Assembly: GCF_008086175.1 (NCBI RefSeq)
Contig: NZ_VSKM01000014.1
Span: 1 to 64,000, forward strand
Length of the DNA stretch: 64,000 nt
DNA from: Bizionia saleffrena
GTDB taxonomy: Bacteria; Bacteroidota; Bacteroidia; Flavobacteriales; Flavobacteriaceae
Reading direction: 5' to 3'
Each line of letters opens with the position of its first letter. Position 1 is the stretch's first letter. Shown one piece after another: positions 17,492 through 26,667 of this stretch. The notes beneath the pieces were generated by a model. It was not told the DNA's origin. It was given only the letters and a program-made list of their open reading frames with translations, and did no database searches. A program made the translations under genes and the position numbers.

Positions 17492-18805
17492 ATGGATTTA
17501 AAAGAAAAATTGGTATCATCCTTTTTAGCATTCGAAGAAAGTATCGATGCACATTCGCCTGTGCACGATATTAGAAATGAAGCTATAAAGACCTTTGAAA
17601 CCCAAGGCTTTCCTACTAAAAAAGAGGAAGCTTGGAAATATACGTCGTTAAATGCTATTTTAAAACACGATTATAGCCTGTTTCCAAAGCAAGAGAATGC
17701 TATAGAGTATAAAGACATTAAAGAGTACTTTTTAGACGATATCGATACGTATAAAATTATTTTTATCGATGGTAAGTACTCCTCTCATTTATCGCAAACA
17801 ACGCATGACGGAATAGATGTTTGTTTAATGTCTTCGGCATTAAATAAACCGAAATACAGACAAATAATCGAAAACTATTTTAATAAAATAGCTACGAAAG
17901 ATAGTTTAACGTCTTTAAATACAGCTTTTTCTAGTGAAGGAGCCTATATTCATATTCCTAAAAATAAACTGGTAGAAAAGCCAATTCAAATTATACACTT
18001 TTCTACGGGTAACGAATCGGCATTAATGTTACAACCACGTAACTTAATTGTTGCGGATGAGAACTCAGAAGTACAGATTTTCGAGCGTCATCAAAGTTTA
18101 ACCGATAACCCTGTGCTAACTAATAGTGTTACAGAGATTTATACGGCAAAACGTGCAATTGTAGATTATTATAAACTACAAGACGACAATAGTAACGCCT
18201 CGTTAATTGATAACACATTTGTAAACCAAAAAGATCAAAGTCACTGTTTAGTACATACCTTTTCTTTTGGAGGAAAATTAACGCGTAACAACCTTAATTT
18301 TTACCAAAATGGTGAGCGTATAGACTCAACGATGAAAGGCATCACTATCATCGGTGATAAGCAACATGTCGATCATAACACATTAGTGCATCATATTGAA
18401 CCAAACTGCGAAAGTCACCAAGATTATAAAGGTGTTTTCGGAGATAGTTCTACGGGTGTATTTAATGGTAAAATTGTAGTTGAAAAGCGAGCACAAAAAA
18501 CCAATGCGTTTCAATCTAACAATAACATTTTGCTCAGCGATAAAGCGTCTATTAATTCGAAACCGCAACTTGAAATTTTTGCAGATGATGTAAAATGTTC
18601 TCACGGATGTACTATTGGACAATTAGATGAGAGTGCTCTATTTTATATGCGATCTCGTGGTATTCCAAAAAAAGAAGCAAAAGCTTTATTAATGTATGCG
18701 TTTAGTAATAATGTTCTGAGTTCGGTAAGGATTCCAGAATTAAAACAACGTATTACAAATTTAATAGCTAATAAATTAGGTGTAAATATTGGTTTCGACT
18801 TATAA
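17492..18805 (+). CDS. sufD: Fe-S cluster assembly protein SufD
   Basis: 437 residues, homologous to SufB in its C-terminal beta-helix. Signatures are the N-terminal FPTKKEEAWKYTSL, then FNGKIVVEKRAQKTNAFQSN and the C-terminal SHGCTIGQLDESALFYMRSR with a conserved His and Cys. It partners SufB in the SufBC2D complex. A strong terminator hairpin follows, so the first suf transcript probably ends here. Confidence 0.96.
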   Translation: MDLKEKLVSSFLAFEESIDAHSPVHDIRNEAIKTFETQGFPTKKEEAWKYTSLNAILKHDYSLFPKQENAIEYKDIKEYFLDDIDTYKIIFIDGKYSSHLSQTTHDGIDVCLMSSALNKPKYRQIIENYFNKIATKDSLTSLNTAFSSEGAYIHIPKNKLVEKPIQIIHFSTGNESALMLQPRNLIVADENSEVQIFERHQSLTDNPVLTNSVTEIYTAKRAIVDYYKLQDDNSNASLIDNTFVNQKDQSHCLVHTFSFGGKLTRNNLNFYQNGERIDSTMKGITIIGDKQHVDHNTLVHHIEPNCESHQDYKGVFGDSSTGVFNGKIVVEKRAQKTNAFQSNNNILLSDKASINSKPQLEIFADDVKCSHGCTIGQLDESALFYMRSRGIPKKEAKALLMYAFSNNVLSSVRIPELKQRITNLIANKLGVNIGFDL

Positions 18806-18827
18806 AAAACACTAAATAATAGTATTT

Positions 18828-18865
18828 AAAAAAGCCGTTTCTATTCTATAGGAATGGCTTTTTTT
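18828..18865 (+). terminator. Rho-independent terminator between sufD and sufS
   Basis: A six-A run and GCC at 18828-18836 pair with GGC plus a seven-T run at 18856-18865, and an inner TTTCTAT/ATAGGAA stem extends the hairpin. It splits the suf locus into sufA-D and a separately expressed sufS. Confidence 0.85.
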
Positions 18866-19006
18866 CTTTAAAAATGAAATTCTTAATCAACGAGGCGATA
18901 TTGCCTAAAGGATCTGAAAAGATGAAAAACGTTTCGTATTTTTGTATAAACGTTAAGACTCACGCTTCTTTAACGGCAATTAAACAACGTATTACACATT
19001 AAAGTT

Positions 19007-20221
19007 ATGCTAAAAGTAGACCACATAAGAAAAGATTTCCCAATACTTTCACGTCAAGTAAACGGTAAACCTTTAGTTTATTTTGATAATGCTGCAACGT
19101 CTCAAACGCCACAACAGGTTATAGATGTTATTGTAGATTATTATAGCAACTACAATGCTAATATTCATAGAGGCGTACATACTTTAAGTCAAGAAGCAAC
19201 CGATAAATACGAGGAGGCTCGTAATACGGTACAGCGCCATTTTAACGCAAAACATAACTACGAGATTATACTTACTGCGGGTACCACAGAAAGCATCAAT
19301 TTAGTGGCCTATGGGTTTACTACATTGTTAAGTAAAGGCGATGAAATTATAGTCTCAGCTTTAGAACACCATAGTAATATCGTGCCTTGGCAAATGCTTT
19401 GCGAGCGCACAGGAGCGATTTTAAAAGTGATTCCAGCGAACTTGGACGGTGAGTTAATCATGAACGCCTATGATGATTTATTGTCAGATCGTACCAAATT
19501 AGTCCTTGTTAATCATATTTCTAATGCCTTAGGAACGATTAATCCTATTGAATATATTATTAAGAAAGCCCACGATTTCGGAGCAGCTGTTTTGATCGAT
19601 GGGGCGCAAGCGTGTCCGCATCTTATACCCGATGTTCAAGCTTTAGATGTCGATTTTTACGTTACCTCTGCGCATAAAATGTGTGGTCCAACGGGAGTTG
19701 GGATGCTTTACGGTAAGGAAGAGTGGTTAACTAAATTACCGCCATATCAAGGTGGTGGGGAGATGATAGATCAAGTAAGTTTTGAAAAAACCACGTATGC
19801 TGGATTACCTCATAAATTTGAAGCAGGAACACCAAATATTTGTGGTGTTATCGCTTTTGGAGCCGCCATCGATTATATGAATGCGATTGGTTTTTCAGAG
19901 ATTGCAGAATACGAACACGAATTACTGGATTACGGAACTAAAAAGCTTTTAGAAATTGAAGGCTTAAAAATCTATGGAACAAGTAAAAATAAGACGTCTG
20001 TTATTTCCTTTAATTTAGAAGGTATTCATCCCTACGATGTGGGCACTTTATTAGATAAAATGGGGATTGCTGTAAGAACGGGGCATCACTGTACGCAGCC
20101 TATTATGGATTTCTTTAAGATTCCAGGAACCGTAAGAGCGTCGTTTGCGTTTTATAATACAAAATCAGAAATTGATGTATTAGTGGAAGGTGTAAAAAAA
20201 GCAAAAATGATGTTGATGTAA
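19007..20221 (+). CDS. sufS: SufS-type cysteine desulfurase
   Basis: 404 residues, type II PLP-dependent desulfurase: SALEHHSNIVPWQ, IDGAQACPH, the PLP lysine in VTSAHKMCGPTGVGMLYG and the catalytic Cys in RTGHHCTQP. It releases sulfur from cysteine as a persulfide and passes it to SufE. It is preceded by the sufD terminator; a TATTTTTG -7-like box at 18937-18944 could provide its own promoter. About 600 bases without a recognisable gene separate it from the next gene. Confidence 0.96.
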   Translation: MLKVDHIRKDFPILSRQVNGKPLVYFDNAATSQTPQQVIDVIVDYYSNYNANIHRGVHTLSQEATDKYEEARNTVQRHFNAKHNYEIILTAGTTESINLVAYGFTTLLSKGDEIIVSALEHHSNIVPWQMLCERTGAILKVIPANLDGELIMNAYDDLLSDRTKLVLVNHISNALGTINPIEYIIKKAHDFGAAVLIDGAQACPHLIPDVQALDVDFYVTSAHKMCGPTGVGMLYGKEEWLTKLPPYQGGGEMIDQVSFEKTTYAGLPHKFEAGTPNICGVIAFGAAIDYMNAIGFSEIAEYEHELLDYGTKKLLEIEGLKIYGTSKNKTSVISFNLEGIHPYDVGTLLDKMGIAVRTGHHCTQPIMDFFKIPGTVRASFAFYNTKSEIDVLVEGVKKAKMMLM

Positions 20222-20827
20222 CCTTATTTATAGTTTAACTAAATATTGCTGCCGTTTACAAAAAGGATTCTTCTTCCTTTGGGAGATAAAGTCGAAATCC
20301 TAGACTATTTTCTGTTTTACTAGCTTTAAGTGGGGTCTTAAACGTATCTCTTCTAAAGATTAATAGACGAATAATTACAACCAAATCTGTTTAGAGATGA
20401 TTATACCTGTATTGAATTACAATCGGCTTAAAATCAATAATGTGAGTCTCATTAGTACGTGGAAACGCAAATAAACAGTAATAAAGCGTCTGCCTTTATT
20501 TACGGAGGTTTTTATTGAATCACCCACGATCTTACTGTTTTTCTTTAATATGCTCGTTGTAAAATTTAGTAATTCAGCGGAGAAGGACTTAACAATTTTG
20601 TCTAAAGTTATAGTCAATTTGGATACTATAGTGCATAGTAAAACAAAACCTAACCACTATTTATGTAATTATTTTGAACTAAATTTAAATTTTATCTTTA
20701 ATTTTAGCTAGACAAGGTTTAAAACGACATCATACGTAATTTTAGCCTTTCTAAGTTATTTAAGGAATCTGTGAACTGTGGCTTTGTTTTTGTAATGTTA
20801 TATACTATTCATCAAACACTAAAAACT
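20222..20827. other. Long intergenic stretch with no recognised gene
   Basis: About 600 bases between sufS and the META-domain gene. The longest open frame is a 66-codon minus-strand frame (20417-20617) with no recognisable domain and no promoter box. There is no hairpin with a T run, no tRNA-like fold and no transposase sequence. It may be a decayed gene or a long untranslated region. Confidence 0.5.
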
Positions 20828-21610
20828 ATGAAACTAATAACTCTATTAATAACTGTTTTTCTACTTAATTGTGGCGGAGCGAATAACGGAACGGTAATGG
20901 CCGAAAAAACGAATAAATTAACCTCAGGACCGTTTACGGTTTCTAAAGTAAACGGCGACGCTTATAGCAATTTAACCGTAGAGTTCGATACTCAAACCCA
21001 AAAAGTTTCAGGATTTTCTGGTTGTAATCGATTTTTTGGAGACTATACTGTAAATGGAAACCAATTAAATTTTGGTGCCTTAGCTACTACTCATAAAATG
21101 TGTAGCCCAGAAGACAACATTAAAGAGCAGCATTTGCTTAAGGCTTTAGCTGAAGTAAATGCGTTTGATATTTCGGGCACTACTCTGCAATTAAAAAATA
21201 ATGAGGCCACCGTGTTAGTTGCAGAGCAAAAAAGCGACAATAAAATAGCACAAAGTGAAAACCCTAGTGTAGACTATTCTGAGGTCTCTAGAGGTAGTTA
21301 TAAAAATATAGCTATCGATAATAAACGGCTATCTTGGGTCAATGAGCGCAATGCGAAAGCACAGACCTTAACGCTTAACGATACAGAATGGGCGCGAGTA
21401 CTAGAATTAGTAAATGCTATAGATTTAAGTACGATTCCGGAGTTAGAAGCGCCAAGTAAAGCACACCAATACGACGGTGCCGCAATTGGAAGTTTAACGG
21501 TGATTAAAAATGGTAAAACGTACCGTTCTCAAGCGTTTGATGCCGGTAACCCGAATACCATTCTGGCCGCTGTTATTGAAAAAATGATAGGGTTAACAAA
21601 TAACAAATAA
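20828..21610 (+). CDS. META (HslJ-like) domain lipoprotein
   Basis: 260 residues from the ATG at 20828, which gives the lipoprotein signal MKLITLLITVFLLNC (Cys15); an in-frame extension upstream would hide it. Residues about 35-140 form a META domain: FSGCNRFFGDYTVNGNQLNF followed by TTHKMCSPEDN with its Cys. The C-terminal 100 residues (SWVNERNAKAQTLTLNDTEW, QYDGAAIGSLTVI) are a second conserved beta/alpha unit that I cannot name. It is exported; in E. coli HslJ is linked to stress and novobiocin tolerance. Here it sits inside the suf region, before sufE. Confidence 0.82.
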   Translation: MKLITLLITVFLLNCGGANNGTVMAEKTNKLTSGPFTVSKVNGDAYSNLTVEFDTQTQKVSGFSGCNRFFGDYTVNGNQLNFGALATTHKMCSPEDNIKEQHLLKALAEVNAFDISGTTLQLKNNEATVLVAEQKSDNKIAQSENPSVDYSEVSRGSYKNIAIDNKRLSWVNERNAKAQTLTLNDTEWARVLELVNAIDLSTIPELEAPSKAHQYDGAAIGSLTVIKNGKTYRSQAFDAGNPNTILAAVIEKMIGLTNNK

Positions 21611-21675
21611 TAGGAGTTTTACAATTGTAATGCTTAATTTTGTAATCTATAAGTACGAATATTTAATCGATAAAA

Positions 21676-22101
21676 ATGCAGACTATTAAAGAAATACAAG
21701 AAGAGATTATTGATGAATTTTCAATGTTTGAAGATTGGGAAGAACGGTATCAATATATGATTGATTTAGGTAAAGATCTTCCGTTAATTGAAGCGCAATA
21801 TAAAACCGAAGACAATATTATAAAAGGATGCCAAAGTAAAGTTTGGGTACATGCCGAATTAAATAACGACACGATTGCTTTTACTGCAGATAGTGACGCT
21901 ATTATAACTAAAGGAATTATAGCCATTTTAATTCGTGTGTTTTCAAACCAACATCCAAGTGCCATTCTTGAAGCCAATACCGATTTTATAGATGCCATAG
22001 GTTTAAAAGAGCATTTATCTCCTACGCGTGCTAACGGATTGGTGAGTATGATAAAGCAATTAAAAATGTATGCAATAGCGTACCAAACACAATTAAACTA
22101 A
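21676..22101 (+). CDS. sufE: SufE-type sulfur acceptor
   Basis: 141 residues, standard SufE length. The DWEERYQYMIDLGKDLP segment is followed by the persulfide-accepting Cys in IKGCQSKVWV and a conserved LSPTRANGLVSM near the end. It takes sulfane sulfur from SufS and hands it to SufBCD. It is 65 bases behind the META gene and 67 before the DUF59 gene on the same strand. Confidence 0.95.
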   Translation: MQTIKEIQEEIIDEFSMFEDWEERYQYMIDLGKDLPLIEAQYKTEDNIIKGCQSKVWVHAELNNDTIAFTADSDAIITKGIIAILIRVFSNQHPSAILEANTDFIDAIGLKEHLSPTRANGLVSMIKQLKMYAIAYQTQLN

Positions 22102-22168
22102 TTTATTTTAATTACCACAGATATATTAAATACTGCTTTCAAAATTACGGAAGTTTAAAAAGAGAATA

Positions 22169-22495
22169 ATGAGCGAAACAACTATAGATACCCAAGAATT
22201 AGGAGAGAAAATTGTAAAGGTTATAAAAACCATTTACGATCCTGAAATACCAGTAGATATTTACGAACTGGGTTTAATTTACGATGTTTTTGTAAGTGAA
22301 GATTACGATGTTAAAGTTTTAATGACATTAACCACGCCGAACTGTCCAGTAGCCGAATCATTACCAATGGAAGTGGAAGAGAAAATAAAGTCTATAAACG
22401 AAGTGAAAGATGCTGAGGTAGAAATTACTTTCGACCCGCCTTGGACTCAAGAATTGATGAGTGAAGAAGCAAAACTAGAATTGGGGATGCTTTAA
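22169..22495 (+). CDS. SufT-like DUF59/MIP18-family Fe-S assembly factor
   Basis: 108 residues of the DUF59 (MIP18) fold: KTIYDPEIPVDIYELGLIYD, TLTTPNCPVAESLP with the conserved Cys, and EITFDPPWTQELMSEEAK. Proteins of this type (SufT, PaaD-like) help mature Fe-S proteins. Its place directly after sufE and the length support a SufT-like role in this pathway. Confidence 0.9.
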   Translation: MSETTIDTQELGEKIVKVIKTIYDPEIPVDIYELGLIYDVFVSEDYDVKVLMTLTTPNCPVAESLPMEVEEKIKSINEVKDAEVEITFDPPWTQELMSEEAKLELGML

Positions 22496-22518
22496 TGTCA
22501 ATGCAATCTTAAAATAAT

Positions 22519-22555
22519 GCAATACGTCGCGCTATAAATAAGTTAAGCGTATTGC
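22519..22555. other. Perfect 8-bp inverted repeat after the DUF59 gene
   Basis: GCAATACG (22519-22526) and CGTATTGC (22548-22555) are exact inverse complements, with a nested AT-rich inverted repeat (TAAATAAG at 22535). There is no T run, so a classical terminator is uncertain; an RNA stem or operator is possible. Confidence 0.45.
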
Positions 22556-22646
22556 TTATTTATTACATAAAAGACTTAACAACAAACAGAGTTTAATTTT
22601 AAAATAAACGTTTACAATATTACGTTATTTTAACTCATACTAGAAT

Positions 22647-23153
22647 ATGGCAGAAGAGATTATTAACCGCGTGGCAAATAGTAAGTTGGTAGTATTCGAT
22701 TTAGAAGATTACTACCCAAAAGGAAAACGTACACTTTTCGATATTAAGGATTGGTTGTACGAAGGGTTTGTGCTTCGTGAAAAGGAGTTCCGTGAATCTG
22801 TTAAAAATTACGATTGGGCGCAGCACCAAGACGAGTATGTTGGCCTTATTTGTTCTAGCGATGCTATTGTGCCAGCTTGGGCATTTATGCTTATGACTTT
22901 TGCTTTAGAACCTTTTGTAAAACGAACAGTTTTAGGAGACTTAGACGCTTTAGAAACGCAATTATACCAGGATATTATTAAAGATATCGACGTGGAAACG
23001 TACAGAGATCAGCCTATAATTATTAAGGGGTGTTCTAAAAAACCAGTACCAACCGCAGCTTATATTATGCTCTCTCAAGCATTAAAACCAGTAGCAAAGT
23101 CTATATTATTTGGCGAGGCGTGCTCGTCGGTTCCCTTGTATAAAAGAAGATAA
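22647..23153 (+). CDS. DUF2480 family protein
   Basis: 168 residues, no signal peptide. I recognise the family by IINRVANSKLVVFDLEDYYP, FDIKDWLYEGFVLREKEFRE and the C-terminal FGEACSSVPLYKRR, with Cys residues in IIKGCSKKPVP and EACSSVP. DUF2480 proteins are typical of Bacteroidota and uncharacterised. The repeated occurrence beside suf genes suggests, without proof, a link to Fe-S assembly; two conserved cysteines would be consistent with that. Confidence 0.85.
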   Translation: MAEEIINRVANSKLVVFDLEDYYPKGKRTLFDIKDWLYEGFVLREKEFRESVKNYDWAQHQDEYVGLICSSDAIVPAWAFMLMTFALEPFVKRTVLGDLDALETQLYQDIIKDIDVETYRDQPIIIKGCSKKPVPTAAYIMLSQALKPVAKSILFGEACSSVPLYKRR

Positions 23154-23238
23154 TTTTTAATTGGGCACTTTTTTTATTAAATTTAGTGGATTAAGCGAAC
23201 TATAAAAAGTAGTTTTGTTCCTTCAAAAAACTAAAAAG

Positions 23239-24168
23239 ATGAAAAAATGTATTCTATGCGCAGCATTTGTATTTGGAATGGCTGCAATGCAGGCTCAAAC
23301 TAAAGAAGACTTAAAATCGCAAAAATTTGAAAAACAAGCGGGAGCCAATGCGTTACAAGCAGAAGCTGATGCTTTACAAGCTCAAATTAATGCGCTTCCA
23401 GGATGGCGTATTGGAGCCTTTGGAACCATTGGTGGGAGTTTTTCTGAATTTAATAATTGGTATTCTCAAGGGACTCCAAATAACAGTTCGGCGAACTTAG
23501 GTTTTACTGTAAACGCCTTTGCCAATTTAAAAGAAGACACCTTTTTTTGGAGAAATGCTTTAAATGTAAATTTAGCGTGGGTAAAATTAGACGATAAGGA
23601 CGACCCAACCGATAGTAGCGAATTTAGGGAAGCAACCGATGTTTTTAATGTTTCATCTTTATACGGCAGGAAGCTAAGTGAAAAATTCGCAATCTCAACT
23701 TTAGGAGAATACCGGACAACTTTACTTAACAATTTTAACGATCCTGGGTATTTAGATGTGGGAGTTGGGGGTACTTGGACGCCGATTGAAAATTTATTTG
23801 TTGTTATGCATCCTTTAAACTACAACTTTGTGTTTAGCTCTGGGGATACTGTTTTCGAATCGTCTTTAGGGGCTAAAATTGTAGCAGATTATACGAGACA
23901 GATTGGTAAGATTAACTTTAAGTCTAACCTCTCTTTATTTTATAGCTATAAAGATGCTGATTATTCTAACTATACTTGGATTAATTCTTTTTCTTACAAA
24001 TTATGGAAAAAGATTGGCCTTGGTTTCGATTTTGGTTTAAGACAAAACAAGCAGGAAGCTTTAAATTATGCGCTTGCTAATGCGGTTGCTCCAGCGAGTC
24101 CAACGTTCGATACCGTGGATAACGAATTACAAACGTATTGGTTATTGGGTTTGAGTTATGCTTTTTAA
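23239..24168 (+). CDS. DUF3078 outer-membrane protein
   Basis: 309 residues from the ATG at 23239. A longer frame begins with TTG at 23215, but that lies inside a -7 box (TAGTTTTG, 23210-23217), so it cannot be the start if the box is used. There is a Sec signal peptide, MKKCILCAAFVFGMAAMQAQ. The mature protein shows alternating beta strands and ends in LLGLSYAF, an aromatic terminus usual for outer-membrane barrels. DUF3078 proteins are Bacteroidota-specific and uncharacterised. A bidirectional terminator follows. Confidence 0.82.
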   Translation: MKKCILCAAFVFGMAAMQAQTKEDLKSQKFEKQAGANALQAEADALQAQINALPGWRIGAFGTIGGSFSEFNNWYSQGTPNNSSANLGFTVNAFANLKEDTFFWRNALNVNLAWVKLDDKDDPTDSSEFREATDVFNVSSLYGRKLSEKFAISTLGEYRTTLLNNFNDPGYLDVGVGGTWTPIENLFVVMHPLNYNFVFSSGDTVFESSLGAKIVADYTRQIGKINFKSNLSLFYSYKDADYSNYTWINSFSYKLWKKIGLGFDFGLRQNKQEALNYALANAVAPASPTFDTVDNELQTYWLLGLSYAF

Positions 24169-24198
24169 GTAGAACCAAATTATAATAAAACGACATTA

Positions 24199-24235
24199 AA
24201 AAACGCGATACCTATTTAAAAGTATCGCGTTTTTT
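24199..24235. terminator. Bidirectional terminator between the DUF3078 gene and hflX
   Basis: A run of A then ACGCGATAC (to 24211) pairs with GTATCGCGT (from 24222) and a run of T. The stem is 12-13 base pairs with a 10-base loop, and the A and T runs let it serve both strands. Confidence 0.88.
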
Positions 24236-24240
24236 ATATG

Positions 24241-24330
24241 CGTTAAGGATGGAGGCATTGTTGAAGCTCTCCCGATTTTTATCGGGAAGCGACTGCCGAG
24301 AGCCTGACCTATAGGGTAACGCCCAACGTA
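24241..24330. repeat. Structured intergenic element resembling flavobacterial dispersed repeats
   Basis: Between converging genes, after the terminator, lies a GC-richer stretch: CGTTAAGGATGGAGGCAT, then a CCCGAT-TTTT-ATCGGG hairpin (24271-24286), then GCGACTGCCGAGAGCC and GGGTAACGCCCAACG. From memory, similar sequences with GACTGCCGA and a variable hairpin occur many times between convergent genes in flavobacterial genomes. This is the only copy I see in the window. Confidence 0.5.
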
Positions 24331-24332
24331 TT

Positions 24333-25556
24333 TTATTCTTCTTCCTCTGAAGCTTCGTAATCGGGATATAGAAAATGATTGTATGGAAAACGCGTTACGT
24401 GAATATCGCGAACTTCGTCGTAAATACGTTTCTTAAATTCTTCGATATTGCTTTTGTTTAATGCAGAAATAAAGAGAGCGTTATTTTCGCCCACACGATT
24501 CATCCACGTGCGTTTCCATTCGGCTAGCGAGTAGTGCTCTTCGCCACGCTCTGCAATAAGATCGGTCTCATCGAAAGGTTCTGCAGTATATGCGTCAATT
24601 TTATTAAAGACCATAATAATAGGTTTATCGCCACTGTCAATTTCTCCTAAAATTTTATTAACAGAGGCAATATGCTCTTCAAAATTAGGGTGAGAAATAT
24701 CAACCACGTGCAATAATAAATCGGCTTCGCGCACTTCGTCTAGCGTACTTTTAAAGCTTTCGATTAATTGCGTTGGTAGTTTTCTAATAAAGCCCACAGT
24801 ATCGGTTAATAAAAACGGTAGGTTTTGTATTACCACTTTACGAACCGTCGTGTCTAGGGTGGCAAAGAGCTTGTTTTCGGCAAATACTTCGCTTTTACTT
24901 ATGGTATTCATAAGTGTAGATTTCCCAACGTTAGTATAACCTACAAGGGATACACGCACCATTTGGCCACGGTTACCACGTTGTACAGACATTTGCTTGT
25001 CGATAACTTTTATCTTGTTTTTTAATAACGAAATACGGTCTCTTACAATACGTCTATCGGTTTCGATTTCTGTTTCACCAGGACCACGCATTCCAATTCC
25101 CCCTTTTTGTCTTTCGAGGTGAGTCCACATTCCTTTTAGTCGTGGTAATAGGTACTGACATTGTGCGAGTTCAACTTGTGTTCTTGCATAGCTGGTTTGT
25201 GCGCGCTGAGCAAAAATATCTAGTATTAAATTGGTACGGTCTAAAACTTTGCAATTTAATATTTTACTAATATTTCGTTCTTGGGCTGCCGATAACTCGT
25301 CATCGAAAATAGCAGTACCCACATTGTTGTCTTCAATAAATTGTCTAACGGCTTCCATTTTACCAGTTCCTATAAAGGTTTTAGGATTTGGTATTTCCAT
25401 TTTCTGAGTAAAGCGTTTTAACACCTCACCACCTGCGGTATACGTTAAGAATTCTAACTCGTCCAAATATTCTTGAGACTTATCTTCGTCTTGGGTTTTG
25501 GTAATTACTCCTATTAAAACTGCTTTTTCTAAAGCGATATCTTTTTTTTCTAACAT
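24333..25556 (-). CDS. hflX: Ribosome-associated GTPase HflX
   Basis: 407 residues. The N-terminal domain has FIGTGKMEAVRQFIEDNNVG and DRTNLILDIFAQRAQT, then the glycine-rich RLKGMWTHLERQKGGIGMRG and GPGETEIETDRR linker. The GTPase domain has G1 GYTNVGKSTLM, G3 DTVGFIRKLP and G4 NKID. HflX binds the large ribosomal subunit and splits stalled ribosomes under stress. A TAACTTTG -7-like box lies 17 bases upstream of the ATG. Confidence 0.96.
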   Translation of the reverse strand: MLEKKDIALEKAVLIGVITKTQDEDKSQEYLDELEFLTYTAGGEVLKRFTQKMEIPNPKTFIGTGKMEAVRQFIEDNNVGTAIFDDELSAAQERNISKILNCKVLDRTNLILDIFAQRAQTSYARTQVELAQCQYLLPRLKGMWTHLERQKGGIGMRGPGETEIETDRRIVRDRISLLKNKIKVIDKQMSVQRGNRGQMVRVSLVGYTNVGKSTLMNTISKSEVFAENKLFATLDTTVRKVVIQNLPFLLTDTVGFIRKLPTQLIESFKSTLDEVREADLLLHVVDISHPNFEEHIASVNKILGEIDSGDKPIIMVFNKIDAYTAEPFDETDLIAERGEEHYSLAEWKRTWMNRVGENNALFISALNKSNIEEFKKRIYDEVRDIHVTRFPYNHFLYPDYEASEEEE

Positions 25557-25635
25557 ATATTAATTTAAAGTACAAAGTTACGTAAATGAAATCAGATTAA
25601 TTTCTCTATTTTTAAAGCCAATAAATACCCGTCTC

Positions 25636-26601
25636 TTGAGATTAAACGCTTTTACAACTAAATTAAAGAAATATACCATTGCATTTTACAATATTGAAAA
25701 CTTATTCGATATTTACAACGATAAGGTCACGCGAGAGAACGATGCGCTGCAAAATGCAACCCGTCGTTGGACTGTTAGAAGATACCAAAATAAAATTAGA
25801 AAACTGTCGTTTGCCATTTCTAATATTGGTAAAGAAGAAGCCGGAATTCCACCAGTAATTATTGGTCTCGCCGAGGTTGAAAATGAGGCGGTTATAAACG
25901 ATATGGTTTCCTTAGAGTATTTAAACGGATATAACTATAAATGTATACATTACAATTCTCCCGACGTGCGTGGTATAGACGTGGCATTGCTTTACAATGC
26001 AGACATTTTTAAAGTGGCGTATACCAAAGCCTATAGTTTAACGCTTATCGATGATTTAGGGATGCAAGAATATACGCGCGATATATTGTTGGTTAGTGGG
26101 TTACTAGATGGTTTAGAGTTGCATTTAATTGTTAACCATTGGCCCTCGCGACGATTGGGCGATAAGAGTAGCGAATATAAACGGGTTATTGCCGCTAATA
26201 AAGTAACGGAGATTATTTCGGAATTAAAAGAAAAAGACCCTAATGCAAAAATAATTATAATGGGCGATTTTAACGACGACCCCTCATCCAAAAGCATTAA
26301 CCAACTGGTAGAAAGCCATAATTTGTACAACCCTATGGATACTTTGTTAGATCTTAATCGCGGAACAACTATGCATTATGATGCTTGGAATTTGTTTGAT
26401 CAGTTTTTAATAACGCCGAATTTATTCGAACGTAAAAAGAATGCTTTACGTTTCTATAAAGCCAATATTTTTGATGCCGATTTTTTAAAACAACAGCAAG
26501 GAAAAGACGAAGGTAATCCGTTTAGAACCTATGCCGGTAAAAGATATTTGGGCGGTTATAGCGATCACTTCCCAGTGTATATGACATTAACAAAAACATA
26601 A
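25636..26601 (+). CDS. Endonuclease/exonuclease/phosphatase-family protein, TTG start
   Basis: 321 residues of the EEP fold: TIAFYNIENLFDIYND, IGLAEVENEAVINDM (catalytic Glu), VRGIDVALLYN, HLIVNHWPSR, IIMGDFNDDPSS (catalytic Asp/Asn) and the final GGYSDHFPVYM (catalytic His). No signal peptide is seen. The frame is open from 25564 but has no ATG before the conserved region, so the start is probably TTG at 25636. The substrate could be DNA, a phospholipid or another phosphoester; Bacteroidota versions are uncharacterised. Confidence 0.85.
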   Translation: MRLNAFTTKLKKYTIAFYNIENLFDIYNDKVTRENDALQNATRRWTVRRYQNKIRKLSFAISNIGKEEAGIPPVIIGLAEVENEAVINDMVSLEYLNGYNYKCIHYNSPDVRGIDVALLYNADIFKVAYTKAYSLTLIDDLGMQEYTRDILLVSGLLDGLELHLIVNHWPSRRLGDKSSEYKRVIAANKVTEIISELKEKDPNAKIIIMGDFNDDPSSKSINQLVESHNLYNPMDTLLDLNRGTTMHYDAWNLFDQFLITPNLFERKKNALRFYKANIFDADFLKQQQGKDEGNPFRTYAGKRYLGGYSDHFPVYMTLTKT

Positions 26602-26602
26602 G

Positions 26603-26630
26603 AAAAGCCAGTTGTTATAAACGGCTTTTC
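26603..26630. terminator. Hairpin terminator between the EEP gene and ssb
   Basis: AAAAGCC (26603-26609) pairs with GGCTTTT (26623-26629) around a 13-base loop, immediately after the EEP-protein stop and before the converging ssb gene. Confidence 0.65.
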
Positions 26631-26667
26631 CTATGGAATTAAATAATGGAGTTAATAGCAATGGAGG

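Noticed and set aside
18874-19002. 42-codon frame between the sufD terminator and sufS
   Set aside because: It begins only a few bases after the terminator and contains the likely sufS -7 box, so it is probably not translated; I recognise nothing in it.
20417-20617. 66-codon minus-strand frame in the gap after sufS
   Set aside because: No domain, no promoter box, and no neighbour to support it.
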